Shown here piece after piece: positions 35,252-43,732 of a DNA stretch of 64,000 bases (the stretch's first letter is position 1; every line of letters begins with the position of its first letter). The notes beneath the pieces were generated by a model. The model was not told the origin of the DNA. It was given only the letters and a program-made list of their open reading frames with translations, and did not search any database. The stretch is taken from the NCBI RefSeq assembly GCF_037478135.1, contig NZ_JBBHDV010000003.1, positions 1 through 64,000 of the forward strand, written 5' to 3'. The DNA is from Denitratimonas sp037478135 (GTDB taxonomy: Bacteria > Pseudomonadota > Gammaproteobacteria > Xanthomonadales > Xanthomonadaceae). The position numbers and the translations under genes were made by a program.

Positions 35252-37054
35252 ATGAAAAAGAATTCGCTGACCACAGCCATCATCGCCGGTGTTGCCGGTG
35301 TTGCTGGCTTGGCGGGCGTGGCCCATGCCGTCAACCTTAACCCGGACGGTATCGGTCAGGTTCTCCTGTACCCTTATTACACCACCAATGGTGGCAACAG
35401 CACGCTGATCTCGGTAGTCAATACTTCCGATGTCGGCAAGGCTGTCAAGGTTCGCTTCCTTGAGGCTCTGAACTCGAAGGAAGTGCTCGACTTCAACCTG
35501 TACCTGTCCCCGTTCGACGTGTGGACTGCCAACGTCCATCTGGATGATGGCAAGCCGGGCATCCGTACTTCCGACAAGTCCTGCATCGCACCGAACTATG
35601 TGATGCCGGACCCGGCTACGGGCCAGGCTCGCTTCACCGAATTCCTCAACTACGAGTTCGAATACTGGCGTCCGGATCTGCTGGGTGTTGGCGGTCATGC
35701 CAACTCGCCGGTGTATAACGCAGCCCGTAAGAATCAGGGTCACATCGAAATCATCGAAATGGGTGACTTGGGTGGTCTGGCCCATCGCTATGCTCTGCAT
35801 GGCATGCACGGCGGCGAGTGGAAGCCCGAGAACTGCGCATGGTTCGAGACCCAGTGGACCACCATGGGTACCCCGACCAATCCGACTTGGCTGAGGCAGA
35901 GTGGCGGTACCACCACCGATGGCAACAACTTCGGTCGCGGTCTGCACAGCGTCTATCCGCCGGGCTCCGGCTACTGGACCACTACCGTTCCTGCGGAACT
36001 GGAATTCAATGATCGCGGTGGTGCTGGCGGCATCTTTGGTTCGGCCTACATCGTGAATGGTGAGGAAGGCACGGCGTACAGCTACAATGCCGAGGCCATC
36101 AACGGTTTCTACACCATCAGCGATGCTGATACCGGTAATGCTGCAGATCAGAACCTTCACCATGCTCCGGGTACGGTGTATCCCTCGCTGTGGCAGGCTG
36201 CCAACTACTATGATGTAGGTACCAATACCTACTACTCGACAGCAACGGTCTTCAACGCGGCAGGTGAGTCGAACACGCTGGCGTTTGCTCGTTCTACGAC
36301 CTTGCCTGCTCCGGATGCGGTTTCGGCGGTCCTGAGTGCTCGTCATATCATGAACGAGTATGCTGTCAATGGTATTACCAACGCCATCAGCGACTGGGTG
36401 GTGACGTTCCCGACCAAGCAGCTGCACGTTTACCGCACTCGCGGCGCCGTTCCTGCATCCACCTGCGTCACTGGTGTTCCGGGTCTGGCTCCCTTCAGCT
36501 GTGCTCAGGGTGCTGGCCTGAACGGTAGCGCCGGGGATAACGTCTTCACCGGCTACTGGCCTGAAGAGTTCTCGGTCGATTACTGGGATCGTGAAGAACT
36601 TGAGCCGAGCACCCCGCCGGATGTCGGCTTGGTGTCGCCGTTGCCGCCTCCGGGTCAGCGCGTTGTCTTGGCATTCGGTGCCGAGGCCAACACGCTCACC
36701 TTCATCGACAAGGCTCTGATCAGCGCTGAAGATGAAGAGAAGCTGGAGTACTCCGTACTGAAGGCTCCGCCGAGCTCGGGTGGTGGTTACTACCTCGGTA
36801 TCGAGGAAAACTTCCATGCTGGTTGGGCACGTATCGGCTTCGATACCCAGTCTGTGGTCGTTCCGGCTCCGGCTGTCACGGTTCCAGGTGCTGAAACCAC
36901 CGCCTTCCAGTTGAATGGTCTGCCTGTGGTGGGCTTCTGGGCCGCCCGGCATATCAATCATGCGGCGGGCGATGGCATCAGTGCGTACTACAACATCATT
37001 CACCGTCACCGCGTGACGCGTGATATCGGTGCTGCTCAGACGCCGGCGCCGTAA
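35252..37054 (+). CDS. Secreted, probably abundant cell-surface protein (unknown family)
   Basis: A 600-residue exported protein. Signal peptide MKKNSLTTAIIAGVAGVAG LAGVAHA (cleavage about 26), mature start VNLNPDGIGQVLLYPYYTT. The mature chain is rich in Tyr, Asn, Gly and aromatic/Pro motifs and has only four Cys, with no membrane anchor. The NTSDVGKAVKVRFLEALNS and LSPFDVWTANV patterns recall uncharacterised surface proteins of other gammaproteobacteria. Strong ribosome site (GGAG 7 nt before ATG 35252), a good promoter, a strong terminator and frequent T-ending Gly/Val/Ala codons suggest high expression, as for an S-layer or matrix protein. That role is inference. A GTG one codon upstream is an alternative start. 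Confidence 0.8.
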   Translation: MKKNSLTTAIIAGVAGVAGLAGVAHAVNLNPDGIGQVLLYPYYTTNGGNSTLISVVNTSDVGKAVKVRFLEALNSKEVLDFNLYLSPFDVWTANVHLDDGKPGIRTSDKSCIAPNYVMPDPATGQARFTEFLNYEFEYWRPDLLGVGGHANSPVYNAARKNQGHIEIIEMGDLGGLAHRYALHGMHGGEWKPENCAWFETQWTTMGTPTNPTWLRQSGGTTTDGNNFGRGLHSVYPPGSGYWTTTVPAELEFNDRGGAGGIFGSAYIVNGEEGTAYSYNAEAINGFYTISDADTGNAADQNLHHAPGTVYPSLWQAANYYDVGTNTYYSTATVFNAAGESNTLAFARSTTLPAPDAVSAVLSARHIMNEYAVNGITNAISDWVVTFPTKQLHVYRTRGAVPASTCVTGVPGLAPFSCAQGAGLNGSAGDNVFTGYWPEEFSVDYWDREELEPSTPPDVGLVSPLPPPGQRVVLAFGAEANTLTFIDKALISAEDEEKLEYSVLKAPPSSGGGYYLGIEENFHAGWARIGFDTQSVVVPAPAVTVPGAETTAFQLNGLPVVGFWAARHINHAAGDGISAYYNIIHRHRVTRDIGAAQTPAP

Positions 37055-37109
37055 GTTGTAGTAACTCCTGCGGGGGGAGGTTTCCTCGCGGAGTCGCAAG
37101 GATGTACAC

Positions 37110-37144
37110 AACATTGGGGCCTTCGGGCCCCAATGTTCTTTGTG
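37110..37144 (+). terminator. Strong Rho-independent terminator
   Basis: A perfect 12-bp stem AACATTGGGGCC (37110-37121) with 37126-37137 around a TTCG loop, followed by CTTTGTG. It ends the surface protein transcript 55 bp after the stop codon. Confidence 0.92.
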
Positions 37145-37492
37145 AGGTTAAGCTTCCAGGCTCTTTGTGTGGAGTTAAGCTTTCAGGCATTGGGCATGTC
37201 GTGTCTCTGGCGTTGCCTTGTTGCCTCCCAGAGATAGGTGGTGCCAAGCAAGAAGTGGTTGCCGCCTCATGTGCTTTGTAGCAGCATTGCCGTACGCCGC
37301 CGGCTTCGACACAATCCAGTCAGCAGGCCTGTTGTTGGAAGCGGACTCGGCTAACGCAGCATTCCGAGGGTTCCATGTTCATCCTTTGGATGGACAGCTT
37401 CTGGCATCATCGCCCAATTCCGGTGCTCACGCTGTGGTCTATCCAGCATTGCTCAGCGTAAGTCAGTCATCAAACTTCAAGGAGAACTCGAC
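37145..37492. other. Intergenic region without a supported gene
   Basis: After the terminator there is a short direct repeat of GTTAAGCTT(C)CAGGC (37147-37190). The remaining 300 bp precede the next secreted protein. A 92-codon frame at 37218-37496 exists, but it has no ribosome site and its composition is not protein-like, so I do not call it. Confidence 0.55.
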
Positions 37493-38686
37493 ATGATGTC
37501 ACGCAACTTGCTGCTTGTCGCCGTCGCAGGCGTGATGGCAGGATGGCTGTCAAACGCCAATGCAGAGCCAAAGAATGTAATTCTTACTGTAGACGACGGC
37601 GAACTGATCGTCATCCCGCTTGATCACACAAAGTCTGCAGGCTTCAACAGCAACGGTGATTTTGTTGCCAGCTGTGACCTGGGCGATGGCGGGAAATGCC
37701 CAAATATCGGAAGCAGTGCTGATGGGGAGCTGCTCAAACCCAGTCTCACCTCCAGTGGCCCCAGCGGGGTGGTTGCCGCAAACGACACAACTTCGCGATT
37801 GCATTGGACGGTCGCCAATGCCCATGCATGCTACGGCTTAGGAGCCCAATCCGGGGTCAGTGGCTGGGGCGTGGTCTGGCCAGCATCGGCGACTTCAGGT
37901 ACCGCCGGTAGTGGCTTCCCGCTTAGTGGCCTGACGAGACACGCTACTAATAACACGACCTACGATTTTACCTTGCGCTGTTATTCCGGTAGCAGTGCCA
38001 CGGTTGGGGGTGATGGTGTGGTGGCCTACGAAGACTTCCCGCTATCCGTACAACTTGCACCGTCCGGCGGAACAACACCGCCACCGGCGGGTAACTGTGC
38101 TGCCTATCTGGCATCCCTGGGAGATCCAAGCGACCCTGGTTCACCACGTGCTCATTATGATGCTTACGATGCCGGAAAGCGTGGTTTTACATCGGCAGGT
38201 ACATTCACGTTTACGCAGAAGACTGGTAGGACATTGGGTAAGGACGCAGGCTTGATTGCTAGTCCTCCCGTGCTGCCCGGATCGCTTTCAGATAATCAGT
38301 ATCTGGCCTTGTCGTTTACCCTGCCAAATGCCAGCGAAGAAAACACCGGAAAGTTCAATGTGCAGTTTATGCCGCCTATCGGGGTAGGAAAAGAACATCG
38401 GGTTGTGGCAACTATTAGTCCCTGCCCCGGTGATTTCAGGCCCCGGGACCAGAACAGCACAGATCCTTATTTGACGACGTTCTGCCGTCAGCCTTACAGT
38501 ATGACCGGATCCGTCAGGGGGAATACGGTAGATGACACCTTCAGGTGCAAGCTGCCAGCAAATCAGACGCTGTATATAAACATTGCACTAAGAGATCTTT
38601 TTTCATCAGGTGATGCAAGCACCCTTCCACCGGACGAGTGCTCCACGGGGCAGATCTGTGGAGCCGGTGCCGAGCTTCAAAAGTAA
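37493..38686 (+). CDS. Secreted hypothetical protein
   Basis: A 397-residue exported protein. AAGGAG is 8 nt upstream of ATG 37493. Signal peptide MMSRNLLLVAVAGVMAGWLSNANA, quoted in part (LLLVAVAGVMAGWL), with cleavage about residue 24. The mature protein has two beta-rich parts split by a linker SGGTTPPPAGN (about 195-205), and about eight Cys residues (for example FVASCDLGDGGKCPN; STGQICGAG), consistent with disulfides in the periplasm or outside. I do not recognise the family. GC content is lower than in the flanking operons, as in both neighbours, suggesting a shared history. Confidence 0.75.
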   Translation: MMSRNLLLVAVAGVMAGWLSNANAEPKNVILTVDDGELIVIPLDHTKSAGFNSNGDFVASCDLGDGGKCPNIGSSADGELLKPSLTSSGPSGVVAANDTTSRLHWTVANAHACYGLGAQSGVSGWGVVWPASATSGTAGSGFPLSGLTRHATNNTTYDFTLRCYSGSSATVGGDGVVAYEDFPLSVQLAPSGGTTPPPAGNCAAYLASLGDPSDPGSPRAHYDAYDAGKRGFTSAGTFTFTQKTGRTLGKDAGLIASPPVLPGSLSDNQYLALSFTLPNASEENTGKFNVQFMPPIGVGKEHRVVATISPCPGDFRPRDQNSTDPYLTTFCRQPYSMTGSVRGNTVDDTFRCKLPANQTLYINIALRDLFSSGDASTLPPDECSTGQICGAGAELQK

Positions 38687-38852
38687 TGAGGCGACACACT
38701 GTTGGTGATCCAATTCGGTTGGCCATCAACTAATGGCCCGCTGCCTGCTGTGATGGTTTCGTCTTGATGGTTTTGTACAGCGCCTTTTGCGCCAGGTTGC
38801 AGGCGTTGTTGTTTTCCCAAGTACTGGGGATGCGTTTTTCGGAGTATCGTTG

Positions 38853-39767
38853 GTGTATAGGTTGATGGTGTATAAGCTGTTTTTTTTTATTTTGTTTCCA
38901 TTCTCGGAAACTGTTTTCTCTAGTGAGGCCGAACCTGTAGGATATCTTCCGGACGATGCGGTTGTTGCGGAGCGCGGCGGTGTCTCGATCACCATGGGTG
39001 ATCTGCGGGCAAAGCTGCGCTCAGGTCTGTCCGAAGATGCATGGTCGAGCTTCTATGCTGACGGGACCAAAGTGGCTTCGATGGTGGATGAACTGCTCAC
39101 CGCCCGTCAGATGGCAGAAGATGCGCGCAAGGCTGGACTGGACAAGTCCTCTGAGATATTGGCGGATATTAGGGTGCAGACCGAAGAGTTGCTGGCACGT
39201 CGGCATCTTGCAAATCATATGGCCTCGCTGGAAGAGCCTGACTATGAGGTCCTTGCAAAGGAACGCTATATTGCGAGAAAGGACGAATACAGCATTCCAG
39301 CCACGCGTGATGTTAGGCATATCCTGGTTATGGCTGGTGAGCAGCGCTCAGCTGAGGATGCGAAAGATATTGCTGAGCAAGTATATAATGCATTGAAGGC
39401 TGGTTCTGATTTCGATGAGGTCTTTGAGGAATATTCGGATGATCCCAATGTGGATCTGGTGGGCTGGGTGCGTGGTGTAAATCATAAGGATTTTGATCCC
39501 GTATTCACTGAGGCGGTATTTGGCATGAGGAAGGTGGGTGAAGTATCTCAGCCGATTCTCTCCAGGTACGGGTATCATGTGATTCGCTACGAGCAGGAAA
39601 CACCTGCCCGGGTGCTGGCATACGAGGAGGTCAAGGAAGAAATTATAACCAAGATCAGGGCAGAGTTTCGTTTTGCGGCTCGGCAGGATTACGTGGGTAA
39701 ATTTATGTCAGAGCCACTGCGACTGAATGATGAAACTATGAAGGTGCTTCCCACGCTGGAGTACTGA
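38853..39767 (+). CDS. Periplasmic PpiC-type peptidyl-prolyl isomerase
   Basis: A 304-residue exported parvulin-type PPIase. A signal-like segment (MVYKLFFFILFPFSETVFSS) is followed by a SurA/PpiD-like helical chaperone region (about 30-150, VDELLTARQMAEDARKAGLD), then the parvulin domain (about 155-260) with RHILVMA, AEQVYNALKAGSDFDEVFEEYS, LVGWVRG, FDPVFTEAVFGMRKVGEVSQPI and YGYHVIRYE. I start at GTG 38853, 8 nt behind GGAG; ATG 38865 four codons on is the alternative. GC content is clearly lower (near 48%) than the genome average. It probably helps fold exported proteins such as the two secreted products upstream. Confidence 0.85.
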   Translation: MYRLMVYKLFFFILFPFSETVFSSEAEPVGYLPDDAVVAERGGVSITMGDLRAKLRSGLSEDAWSSFYADGTKVASMVDELLTARQMAEDARKAGLDKSSEILADIRVQTEELLARRHLANHMASLEEPDYEVLAKERYIARKDEYSIPATRDVRHILVMAGEQRSAEDAKDIAEQVYNALKAGSDFDEVFEEYSDDPNVDLVGWVRGVNHKDFDPVFTEAVFGMRKVGEVSQPILSRYGYHVIRYEQETPARVLAYEEVKEEIITKIRAEFRFAARQDYVGKFMSEPLRLNDETMKVLPTLEY

Positions 39768-39860
39768 TTTGAGGCGGCTGATTGCAGCCACCTAAGAGTC
39801 CTCGGCCAAGAAGGGGCATCCGACGGTTATGATTATTCCGCCCTTTGTGTTGCGCTGTTG

Positions 39861-40625
39861 ATGTCGACACCCTTGATTTGGCTGCTTGTGCGCCAAGACC
39901 TCCGCCAACGCTTCACCGCCAACCTCCTCGGTGCGGCATGGACAGTGCTGGCGCCGTTGTTGCAGTTGCTGGTGTTTGCGGTGGTGTTCGTGCACATCTT
40001 CAAGGCGCGGGTGCCGGGGTTGGATGAGGGCGGGTATGTGGTCTTCCTGGCGCTGGGCATGTGGCCGTGGTTCGCGTTTTCCGAGGCGGTGGCGCGTGGT
40101 GCATCCGCGCTGATCGATGGCGCCGGGCTGCTGGCCAAGGTGGCCGTATCGACCTGGGATGTGGTCGCGGCGCGGGTGATCGCGGCCTTTATCGTGCATG
40201 GCGCCGGTTTTCTGCTGGTGGTCGTGGTGCTGGCGTTGTGGAAGGGCAATGTCGCGCTGACATGGCTGCCGCTGGCGCTACCGAGCTGGATCGGCATGTT
40301 CGTATTCGCATTGGCGCTGGCGCAGATCGGTGCGATCTGTACCGTGTTTGCGCGTGATACCCAGCAGATCCTGGGCTATCTGTTGATGGCATGGATGTTC
40401 ATGTCGCCGATCCTTTATGACGCGAGTCTGCTGACCGGCATGTTCGGCACTTGGTCGCAGGTCAATCCGATGAGCAGTCTGATCAACGGCGTGCGCGGAC
40501 CCTTGCTGTGGCAGGACGCGTCGACTGCGTTGCCGTGGCCGGGATTGCTCGCTGCTGCGGTGACGCTGTTGCTGGCCTGGGCAATGTCGCGGCGCTTCCG
40601 GCCTTATCTGCGGGAGTTCCTGTGA
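39861..40625 (+). CDS. wzm: Polysaccharide export ABC permease (Wzm-like)
   Basis: A 254-residue ABC-2 type permease with six predicted helices. The start LIWLLVRQDLRQRFTANLLGAAWTVLAPL, quoted in part, is characteristic of O-antigen/teichoic-acid exporters (KDLKxRYxxSxLGxxWxxLxPL). It would export a finished polyprenol-linked glycan across the inner membrane together with the downstream ATPase. ATG 39861 is preceded in frame by a TTG. The stop overlaps the next start (GTGA). Confidence 0.88.
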   Translation: MSTPLIWLLVRQDLRQRFTANLLGAAWTVLAPLLQLLVFAVVFVHIFKARVPGLDEGGYVVFLALGMWPWFAFSEAVARGASALIDGAGLLAKVAVSTWDVVAARVIAAFIVHGAGFLLVVVVLALWKGNVALTWLPLALPSWIGMFVFALALAQIGAICTVFARDTQQILGYLLMAWMFMSPILYDASLLTGMFGTWSQVNPMSSLINGVRGPLLWQDASTALPWPGLLAAAVTLLLAWAMSRRFRPYLREFL

Positions 40626-41815
40626 GCGGAGTTCCTGTGAATCCGGTGCTGCTGCACGCCGAGCATGTCGCCAAGTCCTATCCGCGCAGCGGTGATGCGC
40701 GTACCCGCCTGGCCTCGTTCGGGCGGATTCTTTTTGGGCGCCCGTTTCCGCAGTGGGAAGTGCTGCGCGATGTCGGGTTCACGGTGCGGCGCGGCGAGTC
40801 GCTGGGCATCATTGGTGAGAACGGCGCCGGCAAGTCGACATTGCTGAAGCTGATTTCCGGCGTGCTGCAACCCAGCAGCGGTGTGATCCAGCGCAGCGGC
40901 ACGATGGGTGCGCTGCTGGAGCTGGGTGCTGGTTTCGATCTGGAACAGACCGGCCGCGACAACATCGGCATTGCCGCCGGATTCATGGGCTGGAACGCGG
41001 CCCAGGTGCGCGAGCGTTTCGATGAAATCGTCGCCTTCGCCGACATCGGGCGTTATCTGGACGAACCGGTCAAACACTACTCGTCGGGGATGGTGGTGCG
41101 GCTGGGTTTTGCCGTGATCGCGGCGGTGCGGCCGGATCTGCTGGTCACCGATGAAGTGCTGGCGGTGGGCGATGAGTCGTTCCAGAAGAAGTGCATCCGC
41201 TGGATCGAGGACTATCTGGATTCGGGCGGTACGCTGCTGCTGGTGTCGCACTCGATGTACCACGTGCAGAAGCTGTGCAAGCAGGCACTGTGGCTCAACC
41301 AGGGCCGGGTGCAGGCCTATGGCGATGTGTTCGACGTGACCCAGGATTACCTGGCCTTCCACGAGCGCAAGCAGGCCGAGCAGCACGGCCCGACGCTGGA
41401 AGCGAACTATTCCGGCGAGCACTACCGCATCACGCGTGTGCTGCTGGATGACAGCGAAGACGAAGCCGTGCGGCTGGTGCCGGCCGGTGGCAGTCTGGCG
41501 CTGGAGGTCGAGGTGTATTCGCCTGATGGCCGCACGCCGCATCTGGCCTTCGGCATCGTGCGCGTGGATGGCACGGCGATTTTCGGCACTTCCAGCGAAG
41601 TGGAACAGGCAGCACCGTCTCCCGTGGGCGAACACCATTGGCGCTACCGGGTGGATCTGCGCGATCTGCCGTTGCTGCCCGGCAGCTATATCCTGCGCCT
41701 GCACGCGCTGGATCCGGAAGGGCTGCGCCTGTTCGATACGGTTGAGCGCGGCATCACGATTCGTGGCCAGTCGCGCCAGCTGGGCAGTGTGCGGATCGCG
41801 CACCACTGGAGTTGA
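40622..41815 (+). CDS. wzt: Polysaccharide export ATPase (Wzt-like) with C-terminal substrate domain
   Basis: A 397-residue ABC ATPase. Walker A GENGAGKST (about 66-74), the signature region HYSSGMVVRLGF, Walker B DLLVTDEVLAVGD and the switch His in LVSHS are all present. After about residue 250 a beta-sandwich Wzt C-terminal domain follows (LALEVEVYSPDGRTPHLAFGIVRVDG; LPLLPGSYILRLHAL), which in Wzt proteins recognises the capped end of the O-polysaccharide before export. The GTG at 40622 overlaps the wzm stop; the sequence GCGGAGTTCCTGTGA is repeated in tandem, offering a second identical ribosome-site/GTG unit at 40637. Confidence 0.9.
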   Translation: MSGVPVNPVLLHAEHVAKSYPRSGDARTRLASFGRILFGRPFPQWEVLRDVGFTVRRGESLGIIGENGAGKSTLLKLISGVLQPSSGVIQRSGTMGALLELGAGFDLEQTGRDNIGIAAGFMGWNAAQVRERFDEIVAFADIGRYLDEPVKHYSSGMVVRLGFAVIAAVRPDLLVTDEVLAVGDESFQKKCIRWIEDYLDSGGTLLLVSHSMYHVQKLCKQALWLNQGRVQAYGDVFDVTQDYLAFHERKQAEQHGPTLEANYSGEHYRITRVLLDDSEDEAVRLVPAGGSLALEVEVYSPDGRTPHLAFGIVRVDGTAIFGTSSEVEQAAPSPVGEHHWRYRVDLRDLPLLPGSYILRLHALDPEGLRLFDTVERGITIRGQSRQLGSVRIAHHWS

Positions 41816-41817
41816 AC

Positions 41818-42705
41818 ATGGCGACCAGCATCGTGATACCGGTCTATCGCGCCGCCGATGAGCTGGCGCGTTGTCTGGCCAGCCTCGAACACACCGTGCC
41901 GGCGGATGTCCGCATCTTCATCGCCGACGATGCCTCGCCCGATGCGGCGGTGGCGCAGGTGATCGAACAGATGCAGCAGCGCGGCCGGCTGCGCATCGAG
42001 ATGACGCGGCGGGCGGAAAACCTCGGCTTCATCGGCAATGTCAATCTGGCCCTGGCGCAAACCGCGCCGGATGACGTGATCCTGCTCAATTCCGACACCG
42101 TGGCCACGCCCGGCTGGTTCGAAGCGATGCTGGCCTGTGCGCAGTCCGATCCGCGCATCGCCACGATCACGCCGTGGTCGAACAACGCCGAGATCTGTTC
42201 CTTCCCGCGTTTCTGCGAACCTTCACCGCTGCCTGGTGAAGAGGAATCCGCGCAATTGGCCAAACTGCTGGCCGCCAATCCGTCGCCGCAGTATCCGGAG
42301 CTGCCCACCGGCGTGGGCTTCTGCATGTTCATGCGCCGCGCCGCGCTGGATGCGCTGGGCGATTTCGACATGGCGACCTTCGGGCGCGGCTATGGCGAGG
42401 AAAATGATTTTTGCCTGCGCGCCACCGGCCATGGCTGGCGCAATGTGCTGTGCGATACCGCCTATGTCGGGCATCAGGGTGGCGCCTCCTTCAGTCTGGA
42501 AGGGCATCATCCCGGCGGCGAGAACCTGGCCCGGCTCAATGCGCGCTATCCCCACTACAATGCGATGGTGGCCGAATTCATCCTGGCCGACCCGCTGGCG
42601 CCGTTGCGCGAACGCATCCTTGCGGCGCTGCGTGAGCCGACTCCTTCCACTGCCGCTGCGCCGCCTGCGGCGGCTGTCCAGAGCGACCTGTTCTCTCCGC
42701 AATGA
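41818..42705 (+). CDS. GT2-family glycosyltransferase
   Basis: A 295-residue GT-A glycosyltransferase: SIVIPVYRAADELARCLASL start, DDASPD nucleotide-binding loop, LLNSDT as the DXD-like metal site, and RGYGEENDFCLRA (ED near the catalytic base). It resembles rhamnosyl/galactosyl-type enzymes that build O-chains; donor and acceptor are unknown. ATG 41818 follows the wzt stop by 2 bp, while an in-frame TTG overlaps it. The C-terminal Pro/Ala-rich tail is non-conserved. It overlaps the methyltransferase by 4 bp. Confidence 0.88.
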   Translation: MATSIVIPVYRAADELARCLASLEHTVPADVRIFIADDASPDAAVAQVIEQMQQRGRLRIEMTRRAENLGFIGNVNLALAQTAPDDVILLNSDTVATPGWFEAMLACAQSDPRIATITPWSNNAEICSFPRFCEPSPLPGEEESAQLAKLLAANPSPQYPELPTGVGFCMFMRRAALDALGDFDMATFGRGYGEENDFCLRATGHGWRNVLCDTAYVGHQGGASFSLEGHHPGGENLARLNARYPHYNAMVAEFILADPLAPLRERILAALREPTPSTAAAPPAAAVQSDLFSPQ

Positions 42706-43583
42706 CCGATCCTGTCCTGGAATTCACCGGCGAGCGTTTCACGCCTGAGTGCGTGCGCGAAATCTGGTACGAACACATGCACCGCTACGCCTTCGCGCGC
42801 CCGTTCGCGCGTGGCCTGCGGGTGCTGGATGCCGCCTGCGGCGAAGGTTATGGCGCGGCCCTGATGGCGCAGGTGGCCGATGAAGTGGTCGGGTTGGATA
42901 TCTCCGGCCAGGCGATCGAACACGCCCGCGCGCGCTACGGCGATCGCGCCAACCTGCGTTTCGAAGTGGCCGACTGCACTGCGCTGGATGATTGGGACGG
43001 CGCGGGTTTCGATCTGATCACCAGTTTCGAGACGCTGGAACACGTGCACGAGCAGGAGCGCATGCTCGATGGCTTCGTCCGGCTGCTGCGCCCCGGCGGC
43101 GTGCTGCTGGTCTCCACGCCCGACAAGCACACCTATACCGACCTGACCGGTTGCACCAACGAATTCCATGTGCGCGAGTTGTACCGCGACGAATTCGAAG
43201 CCTTGCTGGCGTCGCGCTTTTCCGCGTTCCGGCTGTTCGGGCAGAAGCTGCTGTTCCAGTCGGCGTTGTGGGACGTGTCGGCGCCACCAGCGGCCCCGGG
43301 ATGGCAGGCGGCGGTGCTGGATCAGGACAACGACTCCGTGAGCGAGAATCTGTCGTTCGCGCCGGTCTACTACATCGCGGTGTGCAGCAACGCGCCCGGC
43401 GGATTGCCGCCGTTGCCGTCGCTGGCCCTGTTCGGCGATGCGCAGGAAAGCGTCTACCAGCACTACAACGAAGAAGTGCGCCGGCACATCGCCGCCGGAC
43501 TGCGCCTGCAGGAACTGGAGGCGGAACTGGAGCGCGAACGCGCTGCCCGCCAGGTGCTGGAAGCACGGCTCGCCAGCGGCTGA
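42702..43583 (+). CDS. SAM-dependent methyltransferase with C-terminal coiled coil
   Basis: A 293-residue class I methyltransferase. Motif I VLDAACGEGYG (41-51), the acidic residue ending beta-2 (VGLDIS) and SFETLEHVHE are visible. The last 40 residues (LRLQELEAELERERAARQVLEARL) form a coiled coil. In Wzm/Wzt systems a methyltransferase often caps the non-reducing end of the glycan as an export and length signal read by the Wzt C-terminal domain, and a C-terminal coiled coil can act as a molecular ruler; that role is inferred from context and architecture. Confidence 0.85.
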   Translation: MTDPVLEFTGERFTPECVREIWYEHMHRYAFARPFARGLRVLDAACGEGYGAALMAQVADEVVGLDISGQAIEHARARYGDRANLRFEVADCTALDDWDGAGFDLITSFETLEHVHEQERMLDGFVRLLRPGGVLLVSTPDKHTYTDLTGCTNEFHVRELYRDEFEALLASRFSAFRLFGQKLLFQSALWDVSAPPAAPGWQAAVLDQDNDSVSENLSFAPVYYIAVCSNAPGGLPPLPSLALFGDAQESVYQHYNEEVRRHIAAGLRLQELEAELERERAARQVLEARLASG

Positions 43584-43732
43584 CGTTTCCGGCAGCGCGG
43601 CCGCCCCATGGCATTGCGCGGCGGCTCCTTGCCAGCGCCGTTCCGGATTCGCGCCGCGTTTGTCACTGATCGAAATCGCGTATCGCCAGCATCCGGCAGC
43701 GCGCTGTTTACCCCTCAAACCACGGATTCGCC

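Noticed and set aside
37218..37496. 92-codon frame before the secreted protein gene
   Set aside because: No ribosome site, no recognisable composition, and it overlaps the next gene's start.
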